From Denitratisoma sp. DHT3 (GTDB taxonomy: Bacteria > Pseudomonadota > Gammaproteobacteria > Burkholderiales > Rhodocyclaceae), in NCBI RefSeq assembly GCF_007833355.1, contig NZ_CP020914.1, positions 2,900,047 to 2,964,046 on the forward strand: a stretch of DNA of 64,000 bases, given 5' to 3'. Position numbers and translations under genes: made by a program. Positions within the stretch are counted from its first letter, which is position 1, and each line of letters starts with the position of its first letter. A model generated the notes under the pieces. That model had not been told where the DNA came from. It saw only the letters and a program-made list of their open reading frames with translations, and searched no databases. Shown here piece after piece: positions 42,267 through 51,800 of the stretch.

Positions 42267-45200
42267 GCCTCCTCCTCTTCACCGGCGTGGCCGGCGGGAA
42301 TCACCGGTTTGCCACGTTCCAGCCATTTGAAGAACAGGGGCACGAACAAGGTGGCGACGAAGGTGGCCAGCAGCATGCCGCCGACCACCCCGGTGCCCAT
42401 CGAGCGCCGCGCCGCGGCGCCGGCGCCGCTGGACACGGCCAGCGGCAGCACGCCGAGGATGAAGGCCAGGGAAGTCATCACGATCGGACGGAAGCGCAGC
42501 CGGGCCGCTTCCACCGCCGCTTCCGCGATGTCCATGCCTTCGGCGTGTTTCTGCGCGGCGAACTCGACGATCAGGATCGCGTTCTTGGCCGCCAGGCCGA
42601 TCAGCACCACCAGACCGATCTGGAAATAGATGTCGTTGGACAGGCCGCGCAGCAGGATGGCCAGCAGCGCGCCGGCCAGGGCGAAAGGCACGGCCATGAT
42701 CACCGCCAGGGGCAGGGACCATTTTTCGTACTGGGCCGCGAGGATCAGGAACACCATGACGATGGCGAAAACGAAGGCCAGCAGGGAGGAGGAGCCAGCC
42801 TGCTTTTCCTGGAAGGCCTGGCCGGTCCAGGCCAGGGTATAGCCCTCGGGCAACGTCTCCCGCGCCACGTCCTCGACGATCTGGATCACCTTGCCCGAAC
42901 TGACGCCGGGTGCGCTGTTGCCCATCATCCTGGCGGCGAGGAAGCCGTTGTAGCGATCCAACTGCTCGGGACCGACGATGGTGCGGACCCGGATCACCGC
43001 GCCCAGGGGAATCATCGCATTGGTGGTCGCGCTGCGCACATAGACCTTGGTCAGATCCTCGGGGCGGCTGCGGTAGCGGCCCTCGGCCTGCAACTGCACC
43101 TTGTAGACCTTGCCGGCGCGGTTGAAGTCGTTCACATACAGCTCGCCCATGGTGCTTTGCAGGGTGTCGTAGATGCTGGGCACGGGGATGCCCAGGGCCA
43201 GCGCCTTGGCCTCGTCCACGTCCACGTGCAGTTGGGGTACGTTGGCGCGGAAGAAGGTATGGATCTGGGCCAGTTCCGGCCGGGTCTGCAGCGCCTGGAC
43301 GAACTGCTCCAGCACCTCGGCCAGCTTGGTCGGGTCGGCGTCGGTGCGGTTCTGCAGGTAGGCCTCGAAACCGCCGGCGCTGCCCAGACCCATGATGGGG
43401 GGCGGGTTGAAGGTGAGGGCGATGCCGTCCGGCATCATCATGCCATAGCCCATGAACAGCTTGGCCAGTTCCTCGGCGCTCTGGCTGCGCTCGGACCAGG
43501 GCTTGAGTTCGATGATCATCGTGCCGCCGTTGGACTGGTTGCTGCCGCTGATCAGGTCGATGCCGCGGATCACGCCGGAGTATTCGACCGCCGGATTGGC
43601 GGCCACCATCTGCCGCAGGCGCTCGCCGGCCTCGGCGGTGCGCTGCAGGGAGGCGCCGTCGGGCAGCTTGATGGAGGTGAACAGACGCCCCATGTCCTCC
43701 GACGGCACGAAACTGTCGGGAATGACCTTCAGCAGCACCAGCACCAGGCCCACCACGCCGACGAACAGCACCAGCGCGATGCGGCCATGATTCAGGATGC
43801 GGCCGACGGTGGCGGTATAGAAGCCGGTGAAGCGGGTGAACGCGCGGTTGAAGGGGCGGAACAACGGGGCCTCCGTGTGCGTGGGCTTCAGCAGCAGTGC
43901 GCACAGCGCCGGCGTCAGGGTCAGCGCGACGATACCCGAGATCACCACGGAGACCGCGACGGTGACGGCGAACTGCTGGTAGAGCTTGCCGGTGATGCCG
44001 CCCAGGAAGGCCACCGGGATGAACACCGCGCACAGCACCAGGACGATGGCCACCACCGCCGCCGCCACCTCGCGCATGGACTCCACCGCCGCGGCGAAGG
44101 GGGAGAGCTTCTGCTCCGACATCAGGCGCTCGACGTTTTCCAGCACCACGATGGCGTCATCCACCACGATGCCGATTGCCAGCACCATCGCGAACAGGGT
44201 CAGCGTGTTGATCGAGAAGCCGAACAGCCAGAGGCCGGCGAAGGTACCGATCAGCGACACCGGCACCGCCACCATCGGAATCAGCGTGGCGCGCCAGTTC
44301 TGCAGGAACAGGAAGACCACCGCCACCACCAGCAGCGTCGCCTCGATCAGCGTCAGCACCACTTCCTGGATCGACTCGCTGATGAACAGGGTGGAGTCCG
44401 AGGGAATCTCGTAACCCATTTTTTCGGGAAACTGCCGCGACAGCTCGCGCAGCTTGCTGCGCACGTTTTTCACGACTTCCAGCGCATTGGCGCCGGACTG
44501 CAGATAGATGGCCAGACCGATCACCGGCTTGCCGTGAAAGGCGACGCTGTAGGCATAGCTGGCGGACCCCAGTTCCACCCGCGCCACGTCGCGCAGGCGC
44601 AGCATGCCGCCGGGGCCGTCGGCCCGGATCACGATGTCGCCGAATTCCTCGGGCGACGACAGCCGGCCGCGCGCGGTCACCGTGTAGACCAGCATCTGGT
44701 CGCTGGCGATGGGCTCCTGGCCGATCTTGCCGGCGGCGTTCTGGGCGTTCTGAGCACGGATCGCCGCCGCGATGTCGCTGGTGGTGAGCCCCAGCTGGGC
44801 CATGCGGTCGGGACGCAGCCAGATCCGCATCGAGTAGTCCTTGGCGCCGAGAATGGCGGCGTCGCCGACGCCATGGATGCGCTTGATGTCCTCCAGCACG
44901 TTCATCGCCACGTAGTTGGAGAGGAACAGCGAATCGTACTTGTTGTCCTCGGCGAAGAAGGTGGTGATCATCAGGATGTCGGTCGAGCGTTTCTGCACCA
45001 CCACCCCGTTGCGTCGCACTTCCTCGGGCAGATGCGGCTCCGCGATCTTGACCCGGTTGTTGACGTTGACCGCGGCGATTTCCGCGTCGGTGCCGACCTC
45101 GAAGGTGGCGGTGATGTTGAGGCTGCCGCTGGAGGCCGAGGATGAGCTGTAGTAGAGCAGGCCCGGAATGCCGTTCAACTGCTCCTCGATCGGCGCGGCC

Positions 45201-45382
45201 ACGGTCTTGGCCAGCGTGTCGGCGGAGGCGCCGGGATAACTGGCGCTGATGAAAACCGTGGGCGGCGCGATCTCCGGATATTGGGCGATGGGCAGGCCCC
45301 GCGCCGCCATCAGGCCGGCGATGACGATGATGATGGAAATGACCGCCGAGAAGATCGGGCGCCGGATGAAGAATCTGGACAT
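42263..45382 (-). CDS. RND multidrug efflux pump, HAE1 family (AcrB/MexB-like)
   Basis: Proton-driven inner-membrane transporter of 1039 residues, the normal family length, with 12 transmembrane helices and two large periplasmic loops. Features include the N-terminal MSRFFIRRPIFSAVISI, YPEIAPPTVFISASYPGASA, the TM4 proton-relay GIVVDDAIVVLENVER and the TM10-11 segment GLAAKNAILIVEFA. It is expected to export hydrophobic drugs, bile salts or solvents. It is the second gene of a three-gene efflux operon. Confidence 0.95.
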   Translation of the reverse strand: MSRFFIRRPIFSAVISIIIVIAGLMAARGLPIAQYPEIAPPTVFISASYPGASADTLAKTVAAPIEEQLNGIPGLLYYSSSSASSGSLNITATFEVGTDAEIAAVNVNNRVKIAEPHLPEEVRRNGVVVQKRSTDILMITTFFAEDNKYDSLFLSNYVAMNVLEDIKRIHGVGDAAILGAKDYSMRIWLRPDRMAQLGLTTSDIAAAIRAQNAQNAAGKIGQEPIASDQMLVYTVTARGRLSSPEEFGDIVIRADGPGGMLRLRDVARVELGSASYAYSVAFHGKPVIGLAIYLQSGANALEVVKNVRSKLRELSRQFPEKMGYEIPSDSTLFISESIQEVVLTLIEATLLVVAVVFLFLQNWRATLIPMVAVPVSLIGTFAGLWLFGFSINTLTLFAMVLAIGIVVDDAIVVLENVERLMSEQKLSPFAAAVESMREVAAAVVAIVLVLCAVFIPVAFLGGITGKLYQQFAVTVAVSVVISGIVALTLTPALCALLLKPTHTEAPLFRPFNRAFTRFTGFYTATVGRILNHGRIALVLFVGVVGLVLVLLKVIPDSFVPSEDMGRLFTSIKLPDGASLQRTAEAGERLRQMVAANPAVEYSGVIRGIDLISGSNQSNGGTMIIELKPWSERSQSAEELAKLFMGYGMMMPDGIALTFNPPPIMGLGSAGGFEAYLQNRTDADPTKLAEVLEQFVQALQTRPELAQIHTFFRANVPQLHVDVDEAKALALGIPVPSIYDTLQSTMGELYVNDFNRAGKVYKVQLQAEGRYRSRPEDLTKVYVRSATTNAMIPLGAVIRVRTIVGPEQLDRYNGFLAARMMGNSAPGVSSGKVIQIVEDVARETLPEGYTLAWTGQAFQEKQAGSSSLLAFVFAIVMVFLILAAQYEKWSLPLAVIMAVPFALAGALLAILLRGLSNDIYFQIGLVVLIGLAAKNAILIVEFAAQKHAEGMDIAEAAVEAARLRFRPIVMTSLAFILGVLPLAVSSGAGAAARRSMGTGVVGGMLLATFVATLFVPLFFKWLERGKPVIPAGHAGEEEEA

Positions 45383-45392
45383 GGCGGGCTTC

Positions 45393-46550
45393 TTACTTCT
45401 TCTGCGCGGCGGCCGGCGTGGCCGGGTTGGGAGAGGCGCCGGGAGCGGATTGTGGCTGCGGCGGGTGGGGTTGCACCGCAGCGCCGGGGCGCAGCTTGAT
45501 CAGGTTGTCCACGATCACCTTGTCGCCGGCCTTGAGGCCGCCCAGGATCACCCAGTCGCGGCCCAGCCACTCCCCGGCCTGGACCGGACGCGGCTCCACC
45601 TTGTTGTCGGCATTCGCCACCATCACCTGCGCTCCCTGCGGCGCCTGCACCACCGCGGCCTGGGGCACCAGGAAGATGCCGTCGCGGGTACCGGTGTTCA
45701 GGCGCACGCGCAGGAACTGTCCGGGCAGCAGCGCGCCGTCGGGATTGGCGAATTCGGCCCTCATCTGGCGGGTGCCCAGCACCGTGTCCAGGTTGGCGGC
45801 GAGAAAATTGATCCTGCCCTTCTGCGGATGCACGCTGCCGTCGGGCAGCACCAGTTCGACGCTGCTTACGGACCTGGCGTCGAGCCGGCCGCCGGGAATG
45901 CGGGCGAGATCGCTTTCCGCCAGGCCGAAACGCACCCAGAGGGGATTGGCCTGGTGGATGACCGTCAGCAGGCCGTCGGCGCCGGCGGCGATCAGGTTGC
46001 CCTCGGACTTCACCGCCCGTTCGGCGACGCCGGCTTCCGGCGCGGTGACCGTGGTGTAGGACAGGTTCAGTTCGGCCTGGTTCAGGGCGGCCTGGGCCAC
46101 GGCCTGGTTGGAGACCGCGTCGTCGTATTCCTTGCGGCTGACGGCCTGCTGCTCGATCAGGCCCTTCAGGCGGTTCGCCTCGCGCGTCGCCTGCTCGGCC
46201 TTGGCCTTGGCGTCGGCGAGGGCGATCTCATAAGGCGTCCGGTCGATCTGGAACAGGGGCTGGCCGGCCTTGACCGGCGTACCTTCCTGGTACAGTCGCC
46301 GCAGCAGGATGCCGCCGACCCGGGCGCGCACCTCCACCTCACGGGAACCTTCGGCCTGTGCCGTCACTTCCACGGTGATGGGGGCTCGGGTGGGATGCAT
46401 TTCCAGCACCGTCACCGGCAACGGAGGCGGTGCGGCCGGCGTGGGAGGCGTGGAGCGGGAGCAGGCGGTGCCGAGCAGCGCGGCACCGAGCAGCAGGGCG
46501 GGCAGGAACAGGCCGGGCATGGCGCCGGAACGTCTCGTGGGGATGGACAT
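45393..46550 (-). CDS. RND efflux periplasmic adaptor (AcrA/MexA-like)
   Basis: A 385-residue membrane-fusion lipoprotein (lipobox GTACS) linking pump to channel. It shows the lipoyl half-motifs (GSREVEVRARVGGILLRRLYQEGTPVKAGQPLFQID and LSYTTVTAPEAGVAERAVKSEGNLI) around a coiled-coil hairpin, then the beta-barrel and membrane-proximal domains. The start at 46550 (MSIPTRRSG) was chosen over an upstream ATG because it gives a clean lipoprotein signal. It is first in the operon, behind a TetR-controlled promoter. Confidence 0.93.
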   Translation of the reverse strand: MSIPTRRSGAMPGLFLPALLLGAALLGTACSRSTPPTPAAPPPLPVTVLEMHPTRAPITVEVTAQAEGSREVEVRARVGGILLRRLYQEGTPVKAGQPLFQIDRTPYEIALADAKAKAEQATREANRLKGLIEQQAVSRKEYDDAVSNQAVAQAALNQAELNLSYTTVTAPEAGVAERAVKSEGNLIAAGADGLLTVIHQANPLWVRFGLAESDLARIPGGRLDARSVSSVELVLPDGSVHPQKGRINFLAANLDTVLGTRQMRAEFANPDGALLPGQFLRVRLNTGTRDGIFLVPQAAVVQAPQGAQVMVANADNKVEPRPVQAGEWLGRDWVILGGLKAGDKVIVDNLIKLRPGAAVQPHPPQPQSAPGASPNPATPAAAQKK

Positions 46551-46578
46551 GGCGGATTTTTCCGATCGATTTTGGCGC

Positions 46579-46606
46579 ATTATATACATCCTAGTTTGTA
46601 TGTAAA
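46579..46606 (-). promoter_or_regulatory. Efflux operon promoter with embedded TetR operator
   Basis: On the minus strand, TTTACA (46606-46601) and TATAAT (46584-46579) form a sigma-70 promoter with a 16-bp spacer. A palindrome ATACA-N8-TGTAT at 46584-46601 fills the spacer, similar in style to AcrR/TtgR operators. A bound TetR repressor would block polymerase and might also control the divergent tetR gene. Confidence 0.75.
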
Positions 46607-46661
46607 ATGTAAACAAAAACTGACCGGCACACGCGGTGCGATTGGCAAGAGGAGGCGGTTG

Positions 46662-47306
46662 ATGGCGCGCAAAACCAAGGAAGAGGCGGAGCACACCCGT
46701 TACCGGATCATCGACGCCGCTCAACAGGTCTTTCATGAGCGGGGCGTGAGCCGCACCACCCTGGAGAAGGTGGCCCAGGTGGCGGGGGTGACGCGGGGCG
46801 CGGTGTACTGGCATTTCGCCAACAAGACGGAATTGTTCTTCGCCATGCGCGAGCGCATGTCCCTCGACCTGTTCGAACGCACCGATCGCCTGCTGCTGTC
46901 GGAAACCGTGGACGATCCCCTGGACGCCATCGAGGCGGCGATGAAGGAGTTCTTCCTGATCCTGGAGCAGCGCCAGGACATGCGCCTGGTGTTCGAAATC
47001 ATTTTCCTGCGCTGCGAATACGTCGATGAATTCGCCCGTGTGCAGGAGGAATTGAAAAAGCCGGCCTACGATTTCCTCGACAAGGTGAGCACGGTCTATC
47101 GCCGCGCCGCCGCCCGGGGCACGCTGCGCTCCGATCTGACGCCGGATGCGGCGGCGCGCGATACCTGGGTCTTCATGGGCGGCTTGATCCACCAGATCGT
47201 CGGCAGCCCCCCCTGCACCGAATGGCGTGAGTGCACCGACGACATCATCGCCAGCCACATCGCCCTGCGGCGCCGGACTACCCGGGTCGCGGCACCGACA
47301 CCCTGA
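46662..47306 (+). CDS. TetR-family repressor of the efflux operon (AcrR/TtgR-like)
   Basis: A 214-residue regulator with the TetR DNA-binding domain (TRYRIIDAAQQVFHERGVSRTTLEKVAQVAGVTRGAVYWHFANKTELF) and a C-terminal ligand domain of AcrR type (FFLILEQRQDMRLVFEIIFLRCEYVDEF). AGGAGG lies at 46650-46655 ahead of the ATG at 46662. It is divergent from the adaptor gene with the shared operator between them. It probably releases DNA on binding a pump substrate. Confidence 0.92.
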   Translation: MARKTKEEAEHTRYRIIDAAQQVFHERGVSRTTLEKVAQVAGVTRGAVYWHFANKTELFFAMRERMSLDLFERTDRLLLSETVDDPLDAIEAAMKEFFLILEQRQDMRLVFEIIFLRCEYVDEFARVQEELKKPAYDFLDKVSTVYRRAAARGTLRSDLTPDAAARDTWVFMGGLIHQIVGSPPCTEWRECTDDIIASHIALRRRTTRVAAPTP

Positions 47307-47431
47307 CGCGGCCTTCCGGAAAAGGGAGTTGACCACGGCGACACGGCGGGCACGGCGAAAACCCCCGGTTTCCGGATTTTTATCACTTCACTCATTGGGC
47401 GAGATAGAAGCCTTCGAGGTCTCGCCGTGTC

Positions 47432-47451
47432 GCTGCGGTTCGAACCGCAGC
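47432..47451. repeat. Perfect 20-bp palindrome between convergent genes
   Basis: GCTGCGGTTCGAACCGCAGC reads identically on both strands. It lies between the tetR stop (47306) and the stop of the DUF1840 gene (47475). A 7-8-bp stem with a TTCGAA-type loop could form in either transcript. There is no T-tract, and no repeat of it was noticed elsewhere in the window. Confidence 0.8.
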
Positions 47452-47474
47452 TTCAAGGTTTATTCCGCGTTTCT

Positions 47475-47807
47475 CTAAACGCCCCAGACCACGGGCTTGC
47501 CTTTTTTCTCCGCCCATTCCAGCAGCTCCAGCAGCGGCGCGGCGCGTTGCGCGATGCTGACGAAGGCGCGGTGGCCGCCGCCGGGCGCGGTTTCCTCATG
47601 CGGCCGCTCCTCTTCCGTCACGCCTTGCCAGCGGGCCTTGTCCGCCGCGATGGCGGCCCGCAGGCCGGCGATGGCGTCCGGCAGCTGCGCCACGGTGACG
47701 ATGCCCTGGCTGCCGGGTTCCTTGCCCATGGCCGCCATCATCCGTTCGGCGACGTCGCCGAACATGATCACGTCGCCGGCCGCGGCGGATTTGAAGGTGA
47801 TGATCAT
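47475..47807 (-). CDS. DUF1840-family protein
   Basis: A 110-residue soluble protein with the family start MIITFKSAAAGDVIMFGDVAERMMAAMGK and C-terminal HRAFVSIAQRAAPLLELLEWAEKKGKPVVWGV. DUF1840 proteins are common in betaproteobacteria and have no known role. Its ATG overlaps the stop of the alpha/beta hydrolase gene upstream, so the two are coupled. Confidence 0.88.
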   Translation of the reverse strand: MIITFKSAAAGDVIMFGDVAERMMAAMGKEPGSQGIVTVAQLPDAIAGLRAAIAADKARWQGVTEEERPHEETAPGGGHRAFVSIAQRAAPLLELLEWAEKKGKPVVWGV

Positions 47808-48631
47808 TCGGTGAGCTCCTCGATCCAGTCCAGCAGGCGGTCCGCGGCACGGCGCCAGTCCCGTTCCAACATCACGCCATGGCCGATGCCAGGCAGTATC
47901 TCGGCCGTCACGCCATAGCTGCGGGCGGTCATCCGGGCCGTCGTCGGCGGCATCAGGTGGTCGAATTCCGCGCCCAGCACTAGCAACCGGGGACGTCCGT
48001 GCGAATCGCGCGGCAGATGCTGCAGCACCCGACCGACGCGCGGCAGGTCGAACAGGCTCATATCCCAGATGGCGCGCTGCGACTCGCTCTGGCACAGCCG
48101 ATAGAAACGCTGCAATTGGCCGACCTCGATCGGCTGCGCGAACAGCGCCTCCTGCAGGGTCTGCAGCGAGGTTCCGCCGCCGCTCATCAGGCGGTTGAGT
48201 TCCAGCAGCAGGGTGGGCCGCGAGAACAGCATGCCGAGCGTGGCCGACATCAACCCCTGCGGCGGGACGCTGCAAAGCAGCGCCGCGCCCGGCGCGGTGT
48301 GCGCCTCCAGGTATTTCTGCACCACGTAGCCGCCCATCGAATGGCCGATCAGGAGCGGCGGCGCGGGAAGTTGCCGCACCACTTCGTGCAGGTCCCGCAC
48401 ATAGTCGGCGATGGCGAGATGGTCGAGCCGATCGCGGCCGCGGCTGAGGCCATGGCCGGAAAGGGAGACGGCGTGGGCGGCGTGGCCGGCCTGGGCGAAG
48501 TAGGGCAGGAAATGCTCATCCCAGCACCAGGCCCCGGCAAAAGCGCCATGGACGAACAGCAGCGGGGTGGAGGAGACGGCCGTTTCCGGCAATCGGCTCA
48601 GGACTTCGAGTTCGGAGAGTGAGGCGGTCAA
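47804..48631 (-). CDS. Alpha/beta hydrolase
   Basis: A 275-residue cytoplasmic alpha/beta-hydrolase. The oxyanion region is FVHGAFAGAWCWDEHFLPYFA, the nucleophile elbow is IGHSMGGYV (Ser), the acid is in LVLGAEFDHLMPP and the catalytic His in LPGIGHGVMLERDW. The substrate is unknown; esterase, lipase or C-C hydrolase chemistry are all possible. A dispersed repeat lies directly upstream of its promoter region. Confidence 0.88.
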   Translation of the reverse strand: MTASLSELEVLSRLPETAVSSTPLLFVHGAFAGAWCWDEHFLPYFAQAGHAAHAVSLSGHGLSRGRDRLDHLAIADYVRDLHEVVRQLPAPPLLIGHSMGGYVVQKYLEAHTAPGAALLCSVPPQGLMSATLGMLFSRPTLLLELNRLMSGGGTSLQTLQEALFAQPIEVGQLQRFYRLCQSESQRAIWDMSLFDLPRVGRVLQHLPRDSHGRPRLLVLGAEFDHLMPPTTARMTARSYGVTAEILPGIGHGVMLERDWRRAADRLLDWIEELTE

Positions 48632-48688
48632 GATGGTCGGGGTGGGCGCACGGGAGATCGGGGAATTCTAAACTGCGCGCCCACCTGG

Positions 48689-48841
48689 CGTAAAAATGGA
48701 GCTTTTCCGCCGGGCCGTCCCAAGGAAAAGCGGCATGCGGCGCCAGCCGCAACCTATCGGTGTCACTACGAAGTTCCCCCAAACGCCCGAGCGCAGCGAG
48801 CCGACTTGAACCCCCCGGCGGGGGGCGAAGGGGGGAGAGCC
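48689..48841 (-). repeat. Dispersed ~150-bp repeat, copy D
   Basis: A full-length copy, closest to copy B, with the inverted repeat GCTTTTCC/GGAAAAGC at the left end, GCGGCGCCAGCCGC in the middle and the C-run/G-run hairpin at the right end. It ends two bases from the stop codon of the chemoreceptor gene at 48844. Confidence 0.88.
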
Positions 48842-48843
48842 AG

Positions 48844-50478
48844 TCAAACCACGTATTGATCCACCGACTTGCGCATCCGTTCCACGACCTGGTCGAGATA
48901 CTGGACCAGCGCCTCGGTCTGCACCACCACCGCGACGTTCTGCTGCGTCATGCCGGCGACCTGCTCCACGTTCTGGGCCAGCAGCGTCATTGCCTGGTTC
49001 TGCTCGGCCGAGGCATGGCTGATTTCGCTCACCATCTGCGCGGTGCGCCCCATCTCCGTGTTGATGTCGCTGAGCGTGGTTTCCGCTTCCTGCACCAGCC
49101 GCACGCCGTTTTCGACCTGTACCGCGCCGGAGCGCATGCTGTCGACGGCGCACTGCGTGTCGTGCTGAATCGCGACGATCATGCTGTTGATTTCCTCGGT
49201 CGCCTGGCCGGTGCGCTCCGCCAGCTTGCGCACCTCGTCGGCGACCACGGCGAAGCCGCGGCCCTGCTCGCCGGCCCGGGCGGCCTCGATGGCGGCGTTC
49301 AGCGCCAGCAGATTGGTCTGGTCGGCGATCTCGCGGATCACGCCGGCGATCCGACTGATTTCCGCCGACCGCTCACCCAGGGTTTCCACCTGACCGGCCG
49401 AGTTCTTGACCGTTTCCGCCAGCGTGAGGATGGTCGCGGTGGCCTGCTGGGACAGTTCGACACCCTTGCCCGAGGCCTGACCGGCCTGTTCGGCCACGGT
49501 CTGGGTGGACTGGGCGTTGCTGGCGACTTCGCCGATCGACACCGACATTTGCTCCACCGCGGCGGCGGCGGAGGTGGTGGCCTCGCTCTGGCGGGCCGCG
49601 GAATGACTGACGTTGTCCACCCCTTGGCCGACCTCGCGGCTGGCGCGTCCCACCTGCCCCGCCGTGTCGGCCATGCCCTGGACCGTGGCCTGCACCGAGG
49701 AAACGAATTTGTCGGCGCGGCGGGCGATGCTGCCGATGAGGTCGTTGCGCGACAGGGTGAAGCGCTGCTTGAGATTGCCGGTGGTCAGTACCCGCTCCAG
49801 ATTGTCGGCGACGGTTTTCAGGTCGCGCAGGGTGGCCGGGACGAACCATAGGATGAAATACAGCGCGTACAGAACGGTAAAGGCCGCCAGTACTTGGGCG
49901 AACGGTGCCAGCACCGGCATTCCCGCCAGGCTCGCGAGCCCGAGTGCTGCCGGTGACAGCACACTCAAGACACCCATGATCATGCACTGCGCCTGGAAGG
50001 AAGTCAGCCGCTCCAGCCAGGCGGGCCGGTTCTTGACCACGCGGCCATGTTTGATGCGCAAACTGTGGTCGCCGGCGCGGATGCGCTTGTAGGCGGCCTC
50101 CGCCGCAGCGATCTCGTCCCGCGACGGCCTCGAGCGCACCGACTGGTAGCCGACGACCCGCCCATGTTCGCGGACCGGCGAGGCATTCGCCACCACCCAG
50201 TAGAAACCGCCGTCATTGCGCCGGTTCTTGATCAGGCCCCGCCAGGGCCGGCCGGCCTTCAGGTCGGCCCAGAGATCGGCGAACGCTTCCCGGGGCATGT
50301 CCGGGTGGCGCACCATGTTGTGCGGCTGTCCGAGCATTTCCTCGCGACTGTAGTTGCTGATGGCGGCAAAGGCCTCGTTGGCCTCGACGATGACGCCTTT
50401 CAGGTCGGTCCGGGAATAGATGAATTCGCCGTCCGGCAGGATGGTCTCGATATTGGTTACCGGTTGGTTGTCTCTCAT
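48844..50478 (-). CDS. PAS-domain chemoreceptor (Aer-like)
   Basis: A 544-residue energy- or redox-taxis receptor. An N-terminal PAS domain (about 10-120; [42 protein letters not shown]) sits in the cytoplasm as in Aer. Two adjacent transmembrane helices (about 168-215), a HAMP-like linker and a signalling domain with [38 protein letters not shown] follow. No periplasmic sensor domain is present. The start was set at the ATG at 50478. Confidence 0.9.
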   Translation of the reverse strand: MRDNQPVTNIETILPDGEFIYSRTDLKGVIVEANEAFAAISNYSREEMLGQPHNMVRHPDMPREAFADLWADLKAGRPWRGLIKNRRNDGGFYWVVANASPVREHGRVVGYQSVRSRPSRDEIAAAEAAYKRIRAGDHSLRIKHGRVVKNRPAWLERLTSFQAQCMIMGVLSVLSPAALGLASLAGMPVLAPFAQVLAAFTVLYALYFILWFVPATLRDLKTVADNLERVLTTGNLKQRFTLSRNDLIGSIARRADKFVSSVQATVQGMADTAGQVGRASREVGQGVDNVSHSAARQSEATTSAAAAVEQMSVSIGEVASNAQSTQTVAEQAGQASGKGVELSQQATATILTLAETVKNSAGQVETLGERSAEISRIAGVIREIADQTNLLALNAAIEAARAGEQGRGFAVVADEVRKLAERTGQATEEINSMIVAIQHDTQCAVDSMRSGAVQVENGVRLVQEAETTLSDINTEMGRTAQMVSEISHASAEQNQAMTLLAQNVEQVAGMTQQNVAVVVQTEALVQYLDQVVERMRKSVDQYVV

Positions 50479-50546
50479 GCGGGATCCTTTCCGGCATGGT
50501 GGCCGGTGCAATGGGATTCAGTGCGTCATTATGCGTGTGAATGCTA

Positions 50547-51800
50547 TTACTTTGGTGATATTTTTGTGCGGTGCAGCGAAATTTGGTCGCTGCGGACAAG
50601 CTGTCGTACCGTCGCGACCCGAGCCTCATTGATGCGTTGCGGAATCCGCGCTGGCTCGGCACAGGCGCGGGCCAGCGCGCCGGCATCCACGGCGCGCACC
50701 GCCGCGAGCGCCTGCCGCCAGCATCGGGCCGGGAGGTAGGGGCGTTCGGCGAAACCCTGGCGGCCCCGGTAATCGGCCTCGCAGGCGAGCAGCAGTTGCT
50801 CGAAGCGCTCCGGGCGGCGCAGGGCGTCGCAGCGTTCCAGGATGCGCACCACGGTGCTGGCGCGCAGTTCCTCGCAACGGTGGATCTCGCCGTGATGGCG
50901 CGCCACCAGCAGCGCCAGGTCGCGGCATTCCGCCGGCACCCGCAGGCGTTGGCACAGCGGCCCCAGCAGCGCCACGCTGCGCGCCTCGTGGCCGCTGTGG
51001 CGGGGCAGCGTCGCGGCCGGGGTGCCGCCCTTGCCCAGATCGTGGCCGAGGGCGGCGAAGCGCGCCGCCAATGGCGCCTCGATCCGGGCGGCCATGTCGA
51101 CCACCAGCATCATGTGCACGCCGGTATCGACTTCGGGATGGAAGTCCGGACGCTGGGGCACGCCCCACAAGGCGTCCAGTTCCGGAAGAATCCTGGCCAG
51201 CGCGCCGCAGGCCCGCAGCACCTCGAACATGCGCGAGGGGCGGGCTTCCATCAATCCCCGCGCCAGTTCCTGCCAGACCCGTTCCGGCACCAGCGCGTCG
51301 ACTTCGTCGGCCGCCACCATGGCGCTCATCAGGGCCAGGGTTTCGGGCGCCACGCTGAAATCGGCGAAGCGGGCGGCGAAGCGGGCCACGCGCAGAATGC
51401 GCACCGGGTCCTCGGCGAAGGCGGCGGAAACGTGGCGCAGCACCCGCGCCTCCAGGTCGGCGCGGCCGTGGTGCGGATCGACGATCGTGCCGTCCTCGCC
51501 GCGGGCGATCGCGTTGATGGTCAGATCGCGCCGGACCAGGTCCTCCTCCAGGGTCACGTCGGGGGCGGCATGGAAGACGAAACCCTTGTAGCCCGGCGCG
51601 GTCTTGCGTTCGGTGCGCGCCAGGGCGTATTCCTCCTGGGTCTCGGGGTGGAGGAACACCGGGAAGTCCTTGCCCACCGGGCGGAAACCCTGGGCCAGCA
51701 GGTCTTCCGGGCGGGCGCCCACCACCACCCAGTCGCGGTCCCGCACCGGCAGCCCCAGCAATTGATCCCGCACCGCGCCGCCGACGATATAGGCCTTCAT
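50547..51800 (-). CDS. cca: CCA tRNA nucleotidyltransferase with HD domain
   Basis: Adds or repairs the 3'-CCA of tRNAs. The 417-residue protein has the N-terminal GGAVRD motif, catalytic RDRDWVVVG, RRDLTINAIA, ILRVARFAARF and PERVWQEL. The C-terminal HD phosphohydrolase domain (HMMLVVDMA, ALGHDLGKG, ARHHGEIHR) is found in gamma- and betaproteobacterial enzymes. Its ATG overlaps the stop of the upstream gene. Confidence 0.96.
   Translation of the reverse strand: MKAYIVGGAVRDQLLGLPVRDRDWVVVGARPEDLLAQGFRPVGKDFPVFLHPETQEEYALARTERKTAPGYKGFVFHAAPDVTLEEDLVRRDLTINAIARGEDGTIVDPHHGRADLEARVLRHVSAAFAEDPVRILRVARFAARFADFSVAPETLALMSAMVAADEVDALVPERVWQELARGLMEARPSRMFEVLRACGALARILPELDALWGVPQRPDFHPEVDTGVHMMLVVDMAARIEAPLAARFAALGHDLGKGGTPAATLPRHSGHEARSVALLGPLCQRLRVPAECRDLALLVARHHGEIHRCEELRASTVVRILERCDALRRPERFEQLLLACEADYRGRQGFAERPYLPARCWRQALAAVRAVDAGALARACAEPARIPQRINEARVATVRQLVRSDQISLHRTKISPK

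Noticed and set aside
42236..45145. Long plus-strand frame of about 970 codons opposite the RND pump
   Set aside because: His/Gln/Arg-rich shadow of the pump gene, with no domain or ribosome site. The minus-strand RND protein is full length with all motifs.
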